A stretch of DNA of 37,715 nucleotides, taken from Bacteroidales bacterium (GTDB lineage: Bacteria; Bacteroidota; Bacteroidia; Bacteroidales; UBA12077). A program made the position numbers and the translations under genes. Every line of letters starts with the position of its first letter. Position 1 is the first letter of the stretch. Below the pieces are notes generated by a model. The model was given only the letters and a program-made list of their open reading frames with translations, did no database searches and was not told where the DNA came from. The stretch covers positions 1-37,715 of the forward strand of contig JAUWQL010000020.1 in the NCBI GenBank assembly GCA_030611105.1, written 5' to 3'. Below are positions 23,670 to 33,900 of this stretch, piece by piece.

Positions 23670-24137
23670 ATGATTACAAAAGAAAATATTAAAGATATAA
23701 TTGTAAAAATTATTAAAGATAAAAACGCTTTTGTTGTAGATATAAAAGTGAGTTCGTCGAATAAAATAAATATTGAAATTGATAGTTTCGATGGATTTAC
23801 AATTGAAGATTGCGTTGAAGTTAGCAGGTTAGTTGAAAGCAGCATAGATAGGGATAAGGAAGATTTTGAACTGGATGTTGCTTCTGCAGGATTATCGGAA
23901 CCTTTTAAAGTTATACAGCAGTATCAAAAAAATCTTGGAAAAGAGATTGAAGTTGTAACCAAGGAAGGAATTAAATTGAAAGGAATTCTTTCAAATGTTT
24001 CAGAAGAAGGATTTGAAATTGAAGAATCAAAAATGGTGAAAGTTGAAGGTAAAAAGAAAAAACAAAATGTAATTGAAAAACATCAGTTTTCTTTTAACCA
24101 GGTTAAATCAACTAAAATTATTATTAAGTTTAAATAA
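23670..24137 (+). CDS. rimP: Ribosome maturation factor RimP
   Basis: RimP helps assemble the 30S subunit. The 155-residue protein has the RimP N-terminal domain (MITKENIKDIIVKIIKDKN, DGFTIEDCVEVSRLVESSID) and the family signature FELDVASAGLSEPFK. A C-terminal Sm-like beta-barrel follows (GKEIEVVTKEGIKLKGIL, SNVSEEGFEIEE). The start at 23670 fits both the family and the mapped promoter. The longer frame from 23577 would add 31 residues encoded by promoter and leader DNA. It is the first gene of rimP-nusA-infB and lies 21 bp before nusA. Confidence 0.93.
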   Translation: MITKENIKDIIVKIIKDKNAFVVDIKVSSSNKINIEIDSFDGFTIEDCVEVSRLVESSIDRDKEDFELDVASAGLSEPFKVIQQYQKNLGKEIEVVTKEGIKLKGILSNVSEEGFEIEESKMVKVEGKKKKQNVIEKHQFSFNQVKSTKIIIKFK

Positions 24138-24158
24138 AAGTTAAACAGATAAAGTAAA

Positions 24159-25397
24159 ATGGAAAATTTGAATTTGATCGACACGTTTTCTGAATTTAAA
24201 GAATTAAAGAATATTGATCGTGCAACGATGATGACAGTTCTTGAAGATGTTTTTCGAAGCTTATTGCTTAAGAAATTCGGAACAGACGAGAATTTTGATA
24301 TCATTATAAATATTGACAAGGGAGACTTCGAAATATGGAGAAACCGCGAAGTTGTTAAAGAAGCCGATTTAGAAGACCCAAATCTTCAAATCACCTTAAA
24401 AGAAGCAAAAAAGATTGATGAAGATTATGAGGTTGGGGAAGAAGTAACCGACGAAGTAAAACTTCTTGATTTTGGAAGAAGATCAATATTAGCTCTTAGA
24501 CAAAACCTTACGAATCGTATTCTTGACCTTGAGAAAAACAATATATATAATAAGTATAAAGATAAGATTGGAGATATTGTAACAGCTGAAGTTTACCAGA
24601 TTTGGAAGAAAGAAATGTTAACCCTGGATGATGAAGGGAATGAACTCATATTACCAAAAACAGAACAAATACCTTCTGATTATTTTAGAAAAGGAGATAC
24701 AATTCGTGCAGTTGTTGTTCGTGTTGAGATGAAAAACAACAATCCATTAATTATTTTATCGCGTACAAGCTCGGTATTCTTGGAAAGATTATTCGAACTT
24801 GAAGTTCCGGAAATCTTTGATGGCTTAATTACTATTAAAAATATTGTAAGGATTCCTGGTGAAAGAGCAAAAGTTGCTGTCGAATCTTACGATGAAAGGA
24901 TTGATCCTGTTGGAGCTTGTGTTGGGATGAAAGGTTCAAGAATCCACGGTATTGTTCGTGAGTTGAGAAATGAAAATATCGATGTAATTAACTTTACAAA
25001 TAATACACAATTATTTATACAGAGATCATTAAGCCCGGCAAAAATTATGTCAATAAAATTGAACGAAGAAGAAAAACGTGCAGATGTTTATCTTCTTCCG
25101 GAAGAAGTTTCATTGGCAATTGGAAAAGGTGGGTTAAACATTAAACTTGCAGGTCAGCTGACCGGATACGAAATTGATGTTTATCGAGAAACAGATGGGG
25201 AAGACGAGGGAGATGTTGGTATTGATGAATTTGCTGATGAGATTGAAGGCTGGATACTTGATGCACTGAAAGCTGTTGGTTGCGATACAGCTAAAAGTGT
25301 TCTTGAATTATCACGTGAGGATTTAATAAAAAGAACTGATTTAGAAGAAGAAACAGTGGATGAGGTTATCCGGATTTTTAAATCAGAATTTGAATAA
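24159..25397 (+). CDS. nusA: Transcription termination/antitermination factor NusA
   Basis: NusA binds RNA polymerase and RNA and modulates pausing and termination. The 412-residue protein has the N-terminal polymerase-binding domain (about 1-130: LIDTFSEFKELKNIDRATMM, DFGRRSILALRQNL), an S1 domain (GDIVTAEVYQIWKKE), KH1 (DPVGACVGMKGSRI) and KH2 (EVSLAIGKGGLNIKLA). A short C-terminal helical segment (KSVLELSREDLIKRTDL) resembles one helix-hairpin-helix. It lacks the long acidic repeats of the E. coli protein, as is normal in this phylum. It sits between rimP and infB. Confidence 0.97.
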   Translation: MENLNLIDTFSEFKELKNIDRATMMTVLEDVFRSLLLKKFGTDENFDIIINIDKGDFEIWRNREVVKEADLEDPNLQITLKEAKKIDEDYEVGEEVTDEVKLLDFGRRSILALRQNLTNRILDLEKNNIYNKYKDKIGDIVTAEVYQIWKKEMLTLDDEGNELILPKTEQIPSDYFRKGDTIRAVVVRVEMKNNNPLIILSRTSSVFLERLFELEVPEIFDGLITIKNIVRIPGERAKVAVESYDERIDPVGACVGMKGSRIHGIVRELRNENIDVINFTNNTQLFIQRSLSPAKIMSIKLNEEEKRADVYLLPEEVSLAIGKGGLNIKLAGQLTGYEIDVYRETDGEDEGDVGIDEFADEIEGWILDALKAVGCDTAKSVLELSREDLIKRTDLEEETVDEVIRIFKSEFE

Positions 25398-25468
25398 TCT
25401 GATACTTTAGTTATAAATTAGCAAATATTTGAGTTTTTGGTTTTTTAAAATTGTTTTAGAAACAAAAT

Positions 25469-28336
25469 ATGGCAACAGGTAAAGCAACAAGACTTAGTAA
25501 AGCGGCAAGAGAATTTAATGTTGGGATATCAACTATAGTTGAATTTCTACATAAAAAGGGGTTTGATATAGATTCTAATCCTAATACAAAAGTATCACCT
25601 GAACAATATGATTTATTAGTTAAAGAATATAGTTCCGATATTGATGTGAAAAAAGAATCTGAAAAGTTAAGTTTGAATCAGTTTCATGCCAAAAACGAAA
25701 CAGTTTCAATCAATGACATACATAGAGAAGAAGAAAAAGAAGAAGATGCGTTTTTAGGTGATGAAGAAATTATAATAAAAGATGTTAGTGGTTCGGCTAA
25801 AATTACAACAAGTAAGCCTGATGTCGAGTTGATTATTGCAGATGAGGATGTTGACTCAGATAAAACTGATGAAAGTGGAGATACACAAGAAAAAATAATT
25901 GCTGCTGAAAAGACAGCTGAAATAAAAGAAACAAAAGATCCTGTTAAAGTTGTTGGTAAAATCGATTTAGATTCTTTAAACCAAAAAACCAGACCTGACA
26001 AGAAGACCAGGAAACAAAGGGATGAAGAGCAAAGATTAGCAAAACAAGAAGCTAAAATTAAACCTGAAGTTGAGGAAGCAACGCAAGAACAAGAGCATGT
26101 CACAGAAGATATAATAAGTGAAGAAAAGATTGCTGAAGAAAAAGAGGAACAAGAACCTGAAGTGTATAAGTCTTCTGTTAAAAAATTATCCGGACCAACA
26201 GTTGTTGGCAAAATAGATTTGCCTAAACCTCCACCTCCAAAAGAAAAGAAAAAAGAACCGGTAGCATCCTCCGATGATCAAAAGAATAAGAAGAAAAAAC
26301 GAAAAAGAATTTATAAAGATAAAGGAAAAGTTGATGTAGCTGGGAAACCTGGAGGCGGTTCGCCACAGGAAAAGAAAGGCGACAGGGATCAATTTAAATC
26401 CAGAAAGAAAAAGAAAAAACAATTACGGCCGGAGGTTAGTGAAGAAGATGTACAGAAACAAATTAAGGATACTTTAGCTCGATTAACTACTAAGGGTAAA
26501 TCAAAAGGAGCAAAGCACAGAAGAGAAAAGCGTGAAGCTGTTAGCCAAAAACAACAGGAGGAACTTGAACAACAAGAAGCTGAAAAGCAAATTATAAAAG
26601 TAACTGAATTTGTTTCAGTAAATGAACTTGCTACAATGATGGAAGTGCCGGCAACTGACGTTATTTCTGTTTGTATGAATCTTGGATTGTTAGTTTCTAT
26701 TAACCAGAGACTCGATGCGGAAACAATGGCTTTAGTTGCTGATGAATTTAATTTTAAGGTTGAATTTATTAGTGTTGAAGTTCAGGAAGCAATTAAAGAA
26801 GAAGAAGATACTGAAGAACAATTATTACCAAGATCGCCTATTGTTACCGTAATGGGACATGTGGATCATAGTAAAACATCATTGCTTGATTATATTCGAA
26901 AAGCGAATGTAATTGCTGGTGAGGCAGGTGGTATTACACAACATGTTGGAGCTTATAATGTTGAAATAGGTGAAGGTAAAACAATTACTTTCCTTGATAC
27001 TCCTGGTCACGAAGCCTTTACTGCAATGCGTGCTCGTGGCGCTCAGGTAACCGATATTGCAATTATTGTTGTTTCGGCCGATGATAACGTGATGCCACAA
27101 ACTGTTGAGGCTATTAATCATGCTAGTGCTGCCGGGGTTCCTATAGTTTTTGCAATTAACAAGATTGATAAAGCTGGAGCGAATCCTGAAAAAATAAAAG
27201 AAGAACTTGCAAATATGAATTACCTTGTTGAAGCATGGGGTGGAAAATATCAATCACAAGATATATCTGCTAAGCAAGGAACAAATATTGACTTATTATT
27301 AGAAAAAGTTTTGCTTGAAGCAGAAATGCTTGATCTTAAAGCGAATCCTAATAAAAAAGCATTAGGAACAGTAATTGAATCGGAACTTGATAAAGGTCGC
27401 GGATATATGTCTACTCTTCTTATTGAGGCAGGAACATTACGAATTGGAGATGTTGTTCTGGCGGGAAGCTATTTTGGTCATGCCAAAGCAATGTATAACG
27501 AAAGAGGAAAACGAATTGAAGAAGTTGGTCCTGCTGCTCCTGTTCAGATACTTGGTTTAAATGGTGCTCCACAAGCAGGAGACAAATTTAATGTACTGGA
27601 AGGAGATAAAGAAGCCAGGGAAATTGCTAACAAGCGAGAACAATTACAACGAGAACAAAGTATGCGTACTCAAAAACATATTACTCTTGATGAGATTGGC
27701 CGTCGTATTGCAATAGGAAACTTCCAGGAGATTAACATTATTGTGAAAGGTGATGTGGATGGTTCAATTGAAGCATTATCCGATTCATTAATAAAACTAA
27801 GTACCGAAGAAATCCAGGTAAATATAATTCATAAAGGTGTTGGTCAGATTTCAGAAACTGATATTATGCTGGCTGTTGCATCCAATGCTATTATAGTTGG
27901 CTTCCAGGTACGACCTTCTATGAATGCACGTAAATTAGCCGAAAAAGAGGAGATAGATATCAGGTTATATTCTATTATTTATGATGCTATTAACGAGATT
28001 AAAGATGCGATGGAAGGAATGTTGTCGCCGGATATTAAAGAGGAAATTGTGGCAACTGTTGAAGTGAGAGAGACTTTCAAAATTAAGAAAGTAGGTACTA
28101 TTGCCGGATGTATGGTTAAAGAAGGGAAAATTAACCGAAATACCAGAGTTCGTGTAATTCGTGATGGAATTGTGATTTATACAGGAGGATTGGGTTCGCT
28201 AAAACGATTTAAAGATGATGTAAAAGAAGTTGCATCAGGTTATGAATGTGGTTTAAATATTGAAAACTTCAATGATATAAAAGTTAGTGATATAGTTGAA
28301 GGTTACGAAGAAGTAGAAGTTAAAAAGAAATTGTAA
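25469..28336 (+). CDS. infB: Translation initiation factor IF2, with an unusual P-loop serine
   Basis: IF2 is the GTPase that places initiator tRNA on the 30S subunit and promotes subunit joining. The 955-residue chain starts with an IF2_N-like helix pair ([20 protein letters not shown]). About 350 residues of Glu/Lys-rich linker follow, with two copies of VVGKIDL (about 161 and 245). A second IF2_N domain (about 377-430), the G domain (about 455-620), and domains II, III and C2 complete it. The G domain has DTPGHE (G3) and NKID (G4). The G1 P-loop reads GHVDHSKT (463-470), with Ser468 where almost all IF2 proteins have Gly; codon AGT at 26870-26872 is one base from GGT. The other motifs look intact, so it is probably functional. 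A strong terminator follows. Confidence 0.97.
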   Translation: MATGKATRLSKAAREFNVGISTIVEFLHKKGFDIDSNPNTKVSPEQYDLLVKEYSSDIDVKKESEKLSLNQFHAKNETVSINDIHREEEKEEDAFLGDEEIIIKDVSGSAKITTSKPDVELIIADEDVDSDKTDESGDTQEKIIAAEKTAEIKETKDPVKVVGKIDLDSLNQKTRPDKKTRKQRDEEQRLAKQEAKIKPEVEEATQEQEHVTEDIISEEKIAEEKEEQEPEVYKSSVKKLSGPTVVGKIDLPKPPPPKEKKKEPVASSDDQKNKKKKRKRIYKDKGKVDVAGKPGGGSPQEKKGDRDQFKSRKKKKKQLRPEVSEEDVQKQIKDTLARLTTKGKSKGAKHRREKREAVSQKQQEELEQQEAEKQIIKVTEFVSVNELATMMEVPATDVISVCMNLGLLVSINQRLDAETMALVADEFNFKVEFISVEVQEAIKEEEDTEEQLLPRSPIVTVMGHVDHSKTSLLDYIRKANVIAGEAGGITQHVGAYNVEIGEGKTITFLDTPGHEAFTAMRARGAQVTDIAIIVVSADDNVMPQTVEAINHASAAGVPIVFAINKIDKAGANPEKIKEELANMNYLVEAWGGKYQSQDISAKQGTNIDLLLEKVLLEAEMLDLKANPNKKALGTVIESELDKGRGYMSTLLIEAGTLRIGDVVLAGSYFGHAKAMYNERGKRIEEVGPAAPVQILGLNGAPQAGDKFNVLEGDKEAREIANKREQLQREQSMRTQKHITLDEIGRRIAIGNFQEINIIVKGDVDGSIEALSDSLIKLSTEEIQVNIIHKGVGQISETDIMLAVASNAIIVGFQVRPSMNARKLAEKEEIDIRLYSIIYDAINEIKDAMEGMLSPDIKEEIVATVEVRETFKIKKVGTIAGCMVKEGKINRNTRVRVIRDGIVIYTGGLGSLKRFKDDVKEVASGYECGLNIENFNDIKVSDIVEGYEEVEVKKKL

Positions 28337-28357
28337 CAGTAAATTTTAATATAATTT

Positions 28358-28389
28358 AAGGCCGTCTTAATGTAAAACGGCCTTTTTTT
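28358..28389 (+). terminator. Intrinsic terminator of the rimP-nusA-infB operon
   Basis: AAGGCCGT (28358-28365) and ACGGCCTT (28377-28384) form an 8-bp GC-rich stem with an 11-base loop, followed by a run of seven T. It lies about 20 bp after the infB stop. Confidence 0.92.
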
Positions 28390-28500
28390 ATGCATCAAAA
28401 AAAATAATCATCCGTCCTTCTTCGGGAAGATAATAATAAATCAACTCAATACGCTTTTTCGATAGTTCAATACTTAAATAACATTATTAAATTAATTCCT

Positions 28501-28532
28501 CTTGATGTTGATTTAGTATTAATTTATTTTTG
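28501..28532 (+). promoter_or_regulatory. Putative promoter of the FtsX-like permease gene
   Basis: CTTG (28501-28504), a 20-bp spacer, then TATTTTTG (28525-28532) fit the Bacteroidota consensus with one mismatch in the -33 box. Transcription would start about 20 bp before the ATG. Confidence 0.6.
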
Positions 28533-28561
28533 TTAGATACTTAATTAAATACAGGAAAGTC

Positions 28562-30937
28562 ATGTTTAAAAATTTCTTAATTATTTCACTCCGTTATTTA
28601 TTGAAGAATTTTTTATTTGTAGGAATAAACATACTTGGACTGGCAGTGGCTCTGGCGTTATGTATTACTGCATATCTCAACAACAAATATGATATGGATT
28701 GGGATAAAACTCATGCAAATTATGAAGATATCTATAAAATAAATATTACAAGAGAGATACAGGATCGACATCAGGAATATGGTATTACTCCAACGGCGCT
28801 TGCTCCATTATTAAAACAAGACATGTCGGGTGTTGAGGAAATATGTAGATATATTTCTAATCGCTCACCGGTTAAATATGATGATAAAATATTTAATAAA
28901 CGTGTTGGCTATGCAGATCCTAATTTCTTCGACATATTTACAATTGATTTGGTAAAGGGGAATAAAAATGCATTAAAAGAAAAAGGCAATGTTTTAATTA
29001 GTGAAAATATTGCCGAGGTATATTATGGAAAAGAAGATCCGATTGGGAAAGTAATTTCTGTATTGAACAATAACGGCGAAGAAACAACTTTCATTATTGC
29101 CGGTGTTTATGAGGATTTGCCCCTAAATGGTAGTTTTCGACATGAGTTGATAACACAATTTGAAAATTATACAGATATGTGGGAAGTAGATGAGCAAAAC
29201 TGGGATGATTGGATTGCCGCTACTTTTTTGCTGATTAGAGACCATGATAATATACCGCAAATCAATGAACAATTGGAAAAATATATACCTGTACAGAATG
29301 CTGCTCGCGAAGATTGGATGATAACAAGTTATTTTGTTAAATCCTTAAAAGAAGTTGCTGACGATATGGATGTATGGGCTACCTGGTTATGGACAAGTTT
29401 TCATCCGGCAGCAGTTGCAACACCTCCGATAATGGCAATTTTTATTTTGATAATTGCAGCTTTTAACTTTATGAATTCTTCTATTTCTTTTGCCGGAAAG
29501 CGACTAAAAGAAATAGGCCTTAGAAAAGTATTTGGAGGATTACGTAAGCATATTATTATCCAGTTTTTGAGTGAAAACCTGGTAATAAGCTTTATAGCCA
29601 TTATTTTAGGTATATTCTTTTCCGGATTTCTTGTTCCTGAATATTCAAGCATGTGGGAATATATGGATATAGAATTAAATTTTACAAACGACCCTGCACT
29701 AATCAGTTTTATTTTATTATTATGGATTTTTACAGCGCTTTTGGCAGGTGCATATCCTGCATTTTATATAAGCAAGTTTAATCCTGTTAAAATTTTTAGG
29801 GATAACCTAAAACTTCAAAATAAAAATGTGTTTTCAAGATTTCTTTTAGGATTTCAGTTTTTCACTTCAGTTTTAGCATTGGTTATGGGTGTTATGTTTG
29901 CTCAAAATGCCGTATTCCAGGAAAATATGGATTTGGGATATGACAAGGACAATTTAATAATTCTTGGAATGCATAACAATAATGATTATAAACCTTTTGA
30001 GCAGGTTGTAAAAAGTAATCCTAAAATTGAAATGTATGCCGGAACTAATTATCATATTGGTTATGGAAATTATAACAGATCAATTAAATATCTTGACCAA
30101 CAAATTGAGACAAACATTATGCATATTGGTTATGATTATTTAAAGACAATGATTGTTAATATTACCGATGGCCGAGGATTTGATTTAAAGAATCAAGGAG
30201 GAGATATATCAGAAAACAATGTTGTTGTAAATGAAAAGTTTGTTAAGGACTTTGGTCTTGACGATCCTATTGGGAAAACTATTTATGTTAATGATACCCT
30301 GGCTTTGCATATTATTGGTGTCTCGAATGATGTTTATTTATATGGTTTATGGGCTCCGATTAATCCATTAATATATCGGTTAGCTCCAGAGAAAGATTAT
30401 GGCAGAATTGTAATACGAACATCAAAAGAAAATCTACATGAAGTAAACGAATTTTTACGTGCAGAGTGGGCAGAACTTGTTCCCAACTACCCATACGAAG
30501 GCGAGTTTCAGGAGGAATTATTAGCAGAATCTAAACAAGTAAATAAGAATATTAAGATCATGTTTGTTTTTCTGGCAATTTGTGCATTATTCTTGTCTGC
30601 CATAGGATTATATACTCTTGTGAGTTTGAGTGTTCTTAATAGAACTAAAGAAATGGGAGTTAGAAAAGTGCATGGAGCATCTGTAAAGAAAATTATGATA
30701 ATAATTACCAAACCATTTACTTTTTTAATTATTATTTCGTCGGTATTTGGATGTGCCGGTGGATATTATATGTCGAAAATGTTAATGGATAGTGTTTGGG
30801 CTAAGCATATGGATCCAAACATGATGAGTTTTGCTTTACCTGTTCTGGTTATATTTACTATATCATTAATTACAATAATCTGGAGGGTATATAAAGCGGC
30901 ACTACAAAATCCTGCAAATTCGCTTAGATATGAATAA
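28562..30937 (+). CDS. ABC transporter permease, MacB/FtsX type
   Basis: The 791-residue protein has the duplicated MacB layout. Each half has a transmembrane helix, a large periplasmic domain and three more helices of the FtsX fold. The first half starts with SLRYLLKNFLFVGINILGLAVALAL, has a periplasmic region (about 45-270) and then the FtsX block around FMNSSISFAGKRLKEIGLRKVFGG. The second half repeats this from about residue 420 (FSRFLLGFQFFTSVLALVMG) and ends with a matching block at RTKEMGVRKVHGASVKK. The repeated RLKEIGLRKVFG / RTKEMGVRKVHG motifs are the coupling helices. No ABC ATPase gene is adjacent, so the partner lies elsewhere. The substrate is unknown; relatives export antibiotics, lipoproteins or peptides. 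Confidence 0.92.
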   Translation: MFKNFLIISLRYLLKNFLFVGINILGLAVALALCITAYLNNKYDMDWDKTHANYEDIYKINITREIQDRHQEYGITPTALAPLLKQDMSGVEEICRYISNRSPVKYDDKIFNKRVGYADPNFFDIFTIDLVKGNKNALKEKGNVLISENIAEVYYGKEDPIGKVISVLNNNGEETTFIIAGVYEDLPLNGSFRHELITQFENYTDMWEVDEQNWDDWIAATFLLIRDHDNIPQINEQLEKYIPVQNAAREDWMITSYFVKSLKEVADDMDVWATWLWTSFHPAAVATPPIMAIFILIIAAFNFMNSSISFAGKRLKEIGLRKVFGGLRKHIIIQFLSENLVISFIAIILGIFFSGFLVPEYSSMWEYMDIELNFTNDPALISFILLLWIFTALLAGAYPAFYISKFNPVKIFRDNLKLQNKNVFSRFLLGFQFFTSVLALVMGVMFAQNAVFQENMDLGYDKDNLIILGMHNNNDYKPFEQVVKSNPKIEMYAGTNYHIGYGNYNRSIKYLDQQIETNIMHIGYDYLKTMIVNITDGRGFDLKNQGGDISENNVVVNEKFVKDFGLDDPIGKTIYVNDTLALHIIGVSNDVYLYGLWAPINPLIYRLAPEKDYGRIVIRTSKENLHEVNEFLRAEWAELVPNYPYEGEFQEELLAESKQVNKNIKIMFVFLAICALFLSAIGLYTLVSLSVLNRTKEMGVRKVHGASVKKIMIIITKPFTFLIIISSVFGCAGGYYMSKMLMDSVWAKHMDPNMMSFALPVLVIFTISLITIIWRVYKAALQNPANSLRYE

Positions 30938-30942
30938 AATTA

Positions 30943-30972
30943 AAAGGCTGTCTTCAACTTAAGACAGCCTTT
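30943..30972. terminator. Bidirectional terminator between the permease and the subtilase
   Basis: AAAGGCTGTCTT (30943-30954) and AAGACAGCCTTT (30961-30972) form a perfect 12-bp stem with loop CAACTT between convergent genes. T-rich ends lie on both strands: TTTATATTATA to the right, and TTTTAATTTTA on the minus strand. Confidence 0.85.
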
Positions 30973-30992
30973 ATATTATAATAAACTCTTTA

Positions 30993-33900
30993 TTAATTGA
31001 TTAATAATTTATCAATGTAAATCTTTTTATCAACTTGTACTTTAACAATTTTTAATCCTTTCGGTAAAGATTTTATGTTAATAGGTTCATTGTCATAGAC
31101 GGTTCTTTCTAAAAGAACTTTACCCGACAAATCAAGAATTTCTAATTTATAATCATTACTTGTTTGTCTATCAATTTTAATATTTATAATTCCATTAGAT
31201 GGATTTGGATAAATAGTAAATAGACTATTTTTAATGTACTCAATAGCTGTTTCATTTTTTACATTTGTTGTAAACTCAGTATTCGCATTTAAATAGCCAT
31301 CATTAGCAATTACTGAAATTTCCGTGCTTCCGTAATTAATAGCCGATATAGAAAGTAATGAGTCTTGTACTAAATAAAGTGTTACAATATTCGCAACAGA
31401 ACTATTTACAGAGTAATTTAAATTGTCACCATCCGGATCGGTAAAATATTCATTTAAATTTATGTAATAAGTATTTTCTTTAATGAGATTTTGTGTTGGA
31501 ATGGAATTAGCTAAGTATGGTGCATTATTAACTCTGGTTACTACTAATTTAACAGGTAATACCATTTGATTTTTTTGAGGGTCATTACTGTTTATTAAAA
31601 TGTTTTTATAAAATGTTCCCTCTTGTAAATTGCTTGTGTTAAAATCTAAATGTATAGTTTCATTTTCGTTATAATCTAAATTACCTGATGTTGGATTTAT
31701 ATTTTCTATCTCAAAATTCTGATAAATTAATATAGCCATTTCATTTGTTAAATAATTCTGGTTATAACTAATTGATAATCCATCGGTCCCGTCAGAGTTT
31801 TCAATTCCCGTACTACTATAATACCCATTAACAGAAAGATACTGGAATTTTATAGTATTGTCAGATTTTACAATTATCTGAAAAGTATTACCATTTAAAT
31901 TTTCATACTGAATTATTGCTTCAGATTCATCAGAATAATAATAAACATCATCTCCATCAGGGAATAAATCACACCATTTGGCTGCTATCAGATCATTTGG
32001 GGAGTATGAATCTGGGAAATTTTGATAATAATAAGAAGTTATGTAATTGCTATTAAATGCAATAAACCCGTTTGAACTTATATAGATTGTATTTTTAATA
32101 TCTCCATAAAAAGTGAAATTGAAAGGTAAAGTTTTAGTCTCATAGCTATCGTCAGTTAAATACAATACTTCACCAATTGATTTAATATCTGTCCAGTTAT
32201 AGTCAACATTTTCAGATTCTAAACTTGATTCCCAAAAGTAAGTTGATGAACTGTCAGAATCAACAGAGATATTATATTCAAGGGTTCCTAAACCTTGGTT
32301 CTCAATTGTAAATGACGAGCTACAATCTTCTCCTAAATTTGCTGAAACATAAAGAGTATCAGTACTTATACTGATAACCGGAGGCTCAGTGGCATTTCCT
32401 ATTAACCTTAAATTCAATGATGAATTTATTGTTGCATCAGATTGTATATTTAAAACCTCTTCCAAATTACCTGCTTCTTGTGGAGCAAAATTTATTATTA
32501 TGATTTCCGATTCTCCTGGTAAAATTAATTCAGGGAATGTTGTCCCTACTTCAAAATTATTGCTTGTAAAAGTAATTGGCGAAATACTAACTTGTTTAGT
32601 TCCTGTGTTAGTACAAGTAAAATAATTGGTTTGAGTTTCGCCAACATAAATAGTATTAAACGATAAAGTATCTGTACTTATTTCTAATTCGGGGTAGCCA
32701 ATTACAGTTAATGTAACAGGTACTCTGCTTTGCTCATTTGCCGGATCGTTCGATTCAATATATAAATTTCCGTAATAAGTTCCATCATACATCCCTGATG
32801 CATTTATGTCAACTGTTACATTCGTATTGTTCCCTGATAAAACAGTTCCGGATTCAGGCGAGTAATTAAGCCAATCACCATTTCCTCCAGAACTAATAGA
32901 AGATAAATAAAGTTTATTATCTCCAAATGGAGCTGTGTACAATACATTCGAATAATTTTCAGTATTGTAATATGCAGCACCAGGTAATGCTATGCTATCG
33001 AGTATCTGAACATAGCTATTAGCTATAGTCAACTGCACAGCATAACTATCTAATTCAATATAATAAATTCCCCAGTATTTATTAACTGATCCGGAAATTT
33101 TACTTAGACCAGTGATATGATATTCAAGGTCATTAGTAAATGTATTTACCAGATTACCACTATAATCTATTTCATAAACATTTTTATCAGTATCGAATAA
33201 AGCAGTAACCATAAAATTGATGCCATTAAATTCAATTGAATTATAAGTACTAGTAGGAGCACTGAATGAACCATGTTGTGAACCATAAAAATCATAAGCA
33301 TAAAAATTACCATTGTTATTTCCAATCCAAATATATTGTCCATCATATGTTATACCATATGGTTCGGTATGTAATGGGAAACTGTTCTCAACCTCAAACG
33401 TGTTTAAATCATAAAAAATCAAAGTTTGACTACTATAATTAATGGATATTAGTTGGTTCCCTATAATTTTCAGCCCGGTACAATATTGATTGAACTCTAC
33501 AGTATCAATATTATTTAAGTTAATTAATTCAGAATCTTTATACTTTAAATTTTCTAAATTAAGCTTAATACCACTATTTCTTGTTTCGTCCGCATAAAAT
33601 CCAATTTTTGAGTTTTGTGATTTTGATACAGAATAGTACTCTTTATAAATTGAGTATTCTAATCTATTAGCCCCAACATTTGCTATATTTATAGCTAATG
33701 TTGTAGAATCACCACTGTCTAAAGTAGCATATAAAGAATCCGGATTAACAGATATTTCGGGTGGTATTAATCCAACTCCAAATAAAATGATGCTATCTTC
33801 TGGTGTATCAGGGTCATTAGTAAGCAATGTGATTTTTGCAGGAAAATCATTCTCAGAATCAGGAATAAAAGTTATTGTTAAAGTGTCATTCTTACCTTCT

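Noticed and set aside
25684-26211. 175-codon frame on the minus strand inside infB
   Set aside because: It is the antisense of the Glu/Lys-rich IF2 linker, which gives a low-complexity Ser-rich translation. It has no family resemblance and the plus-strand gene is certain.
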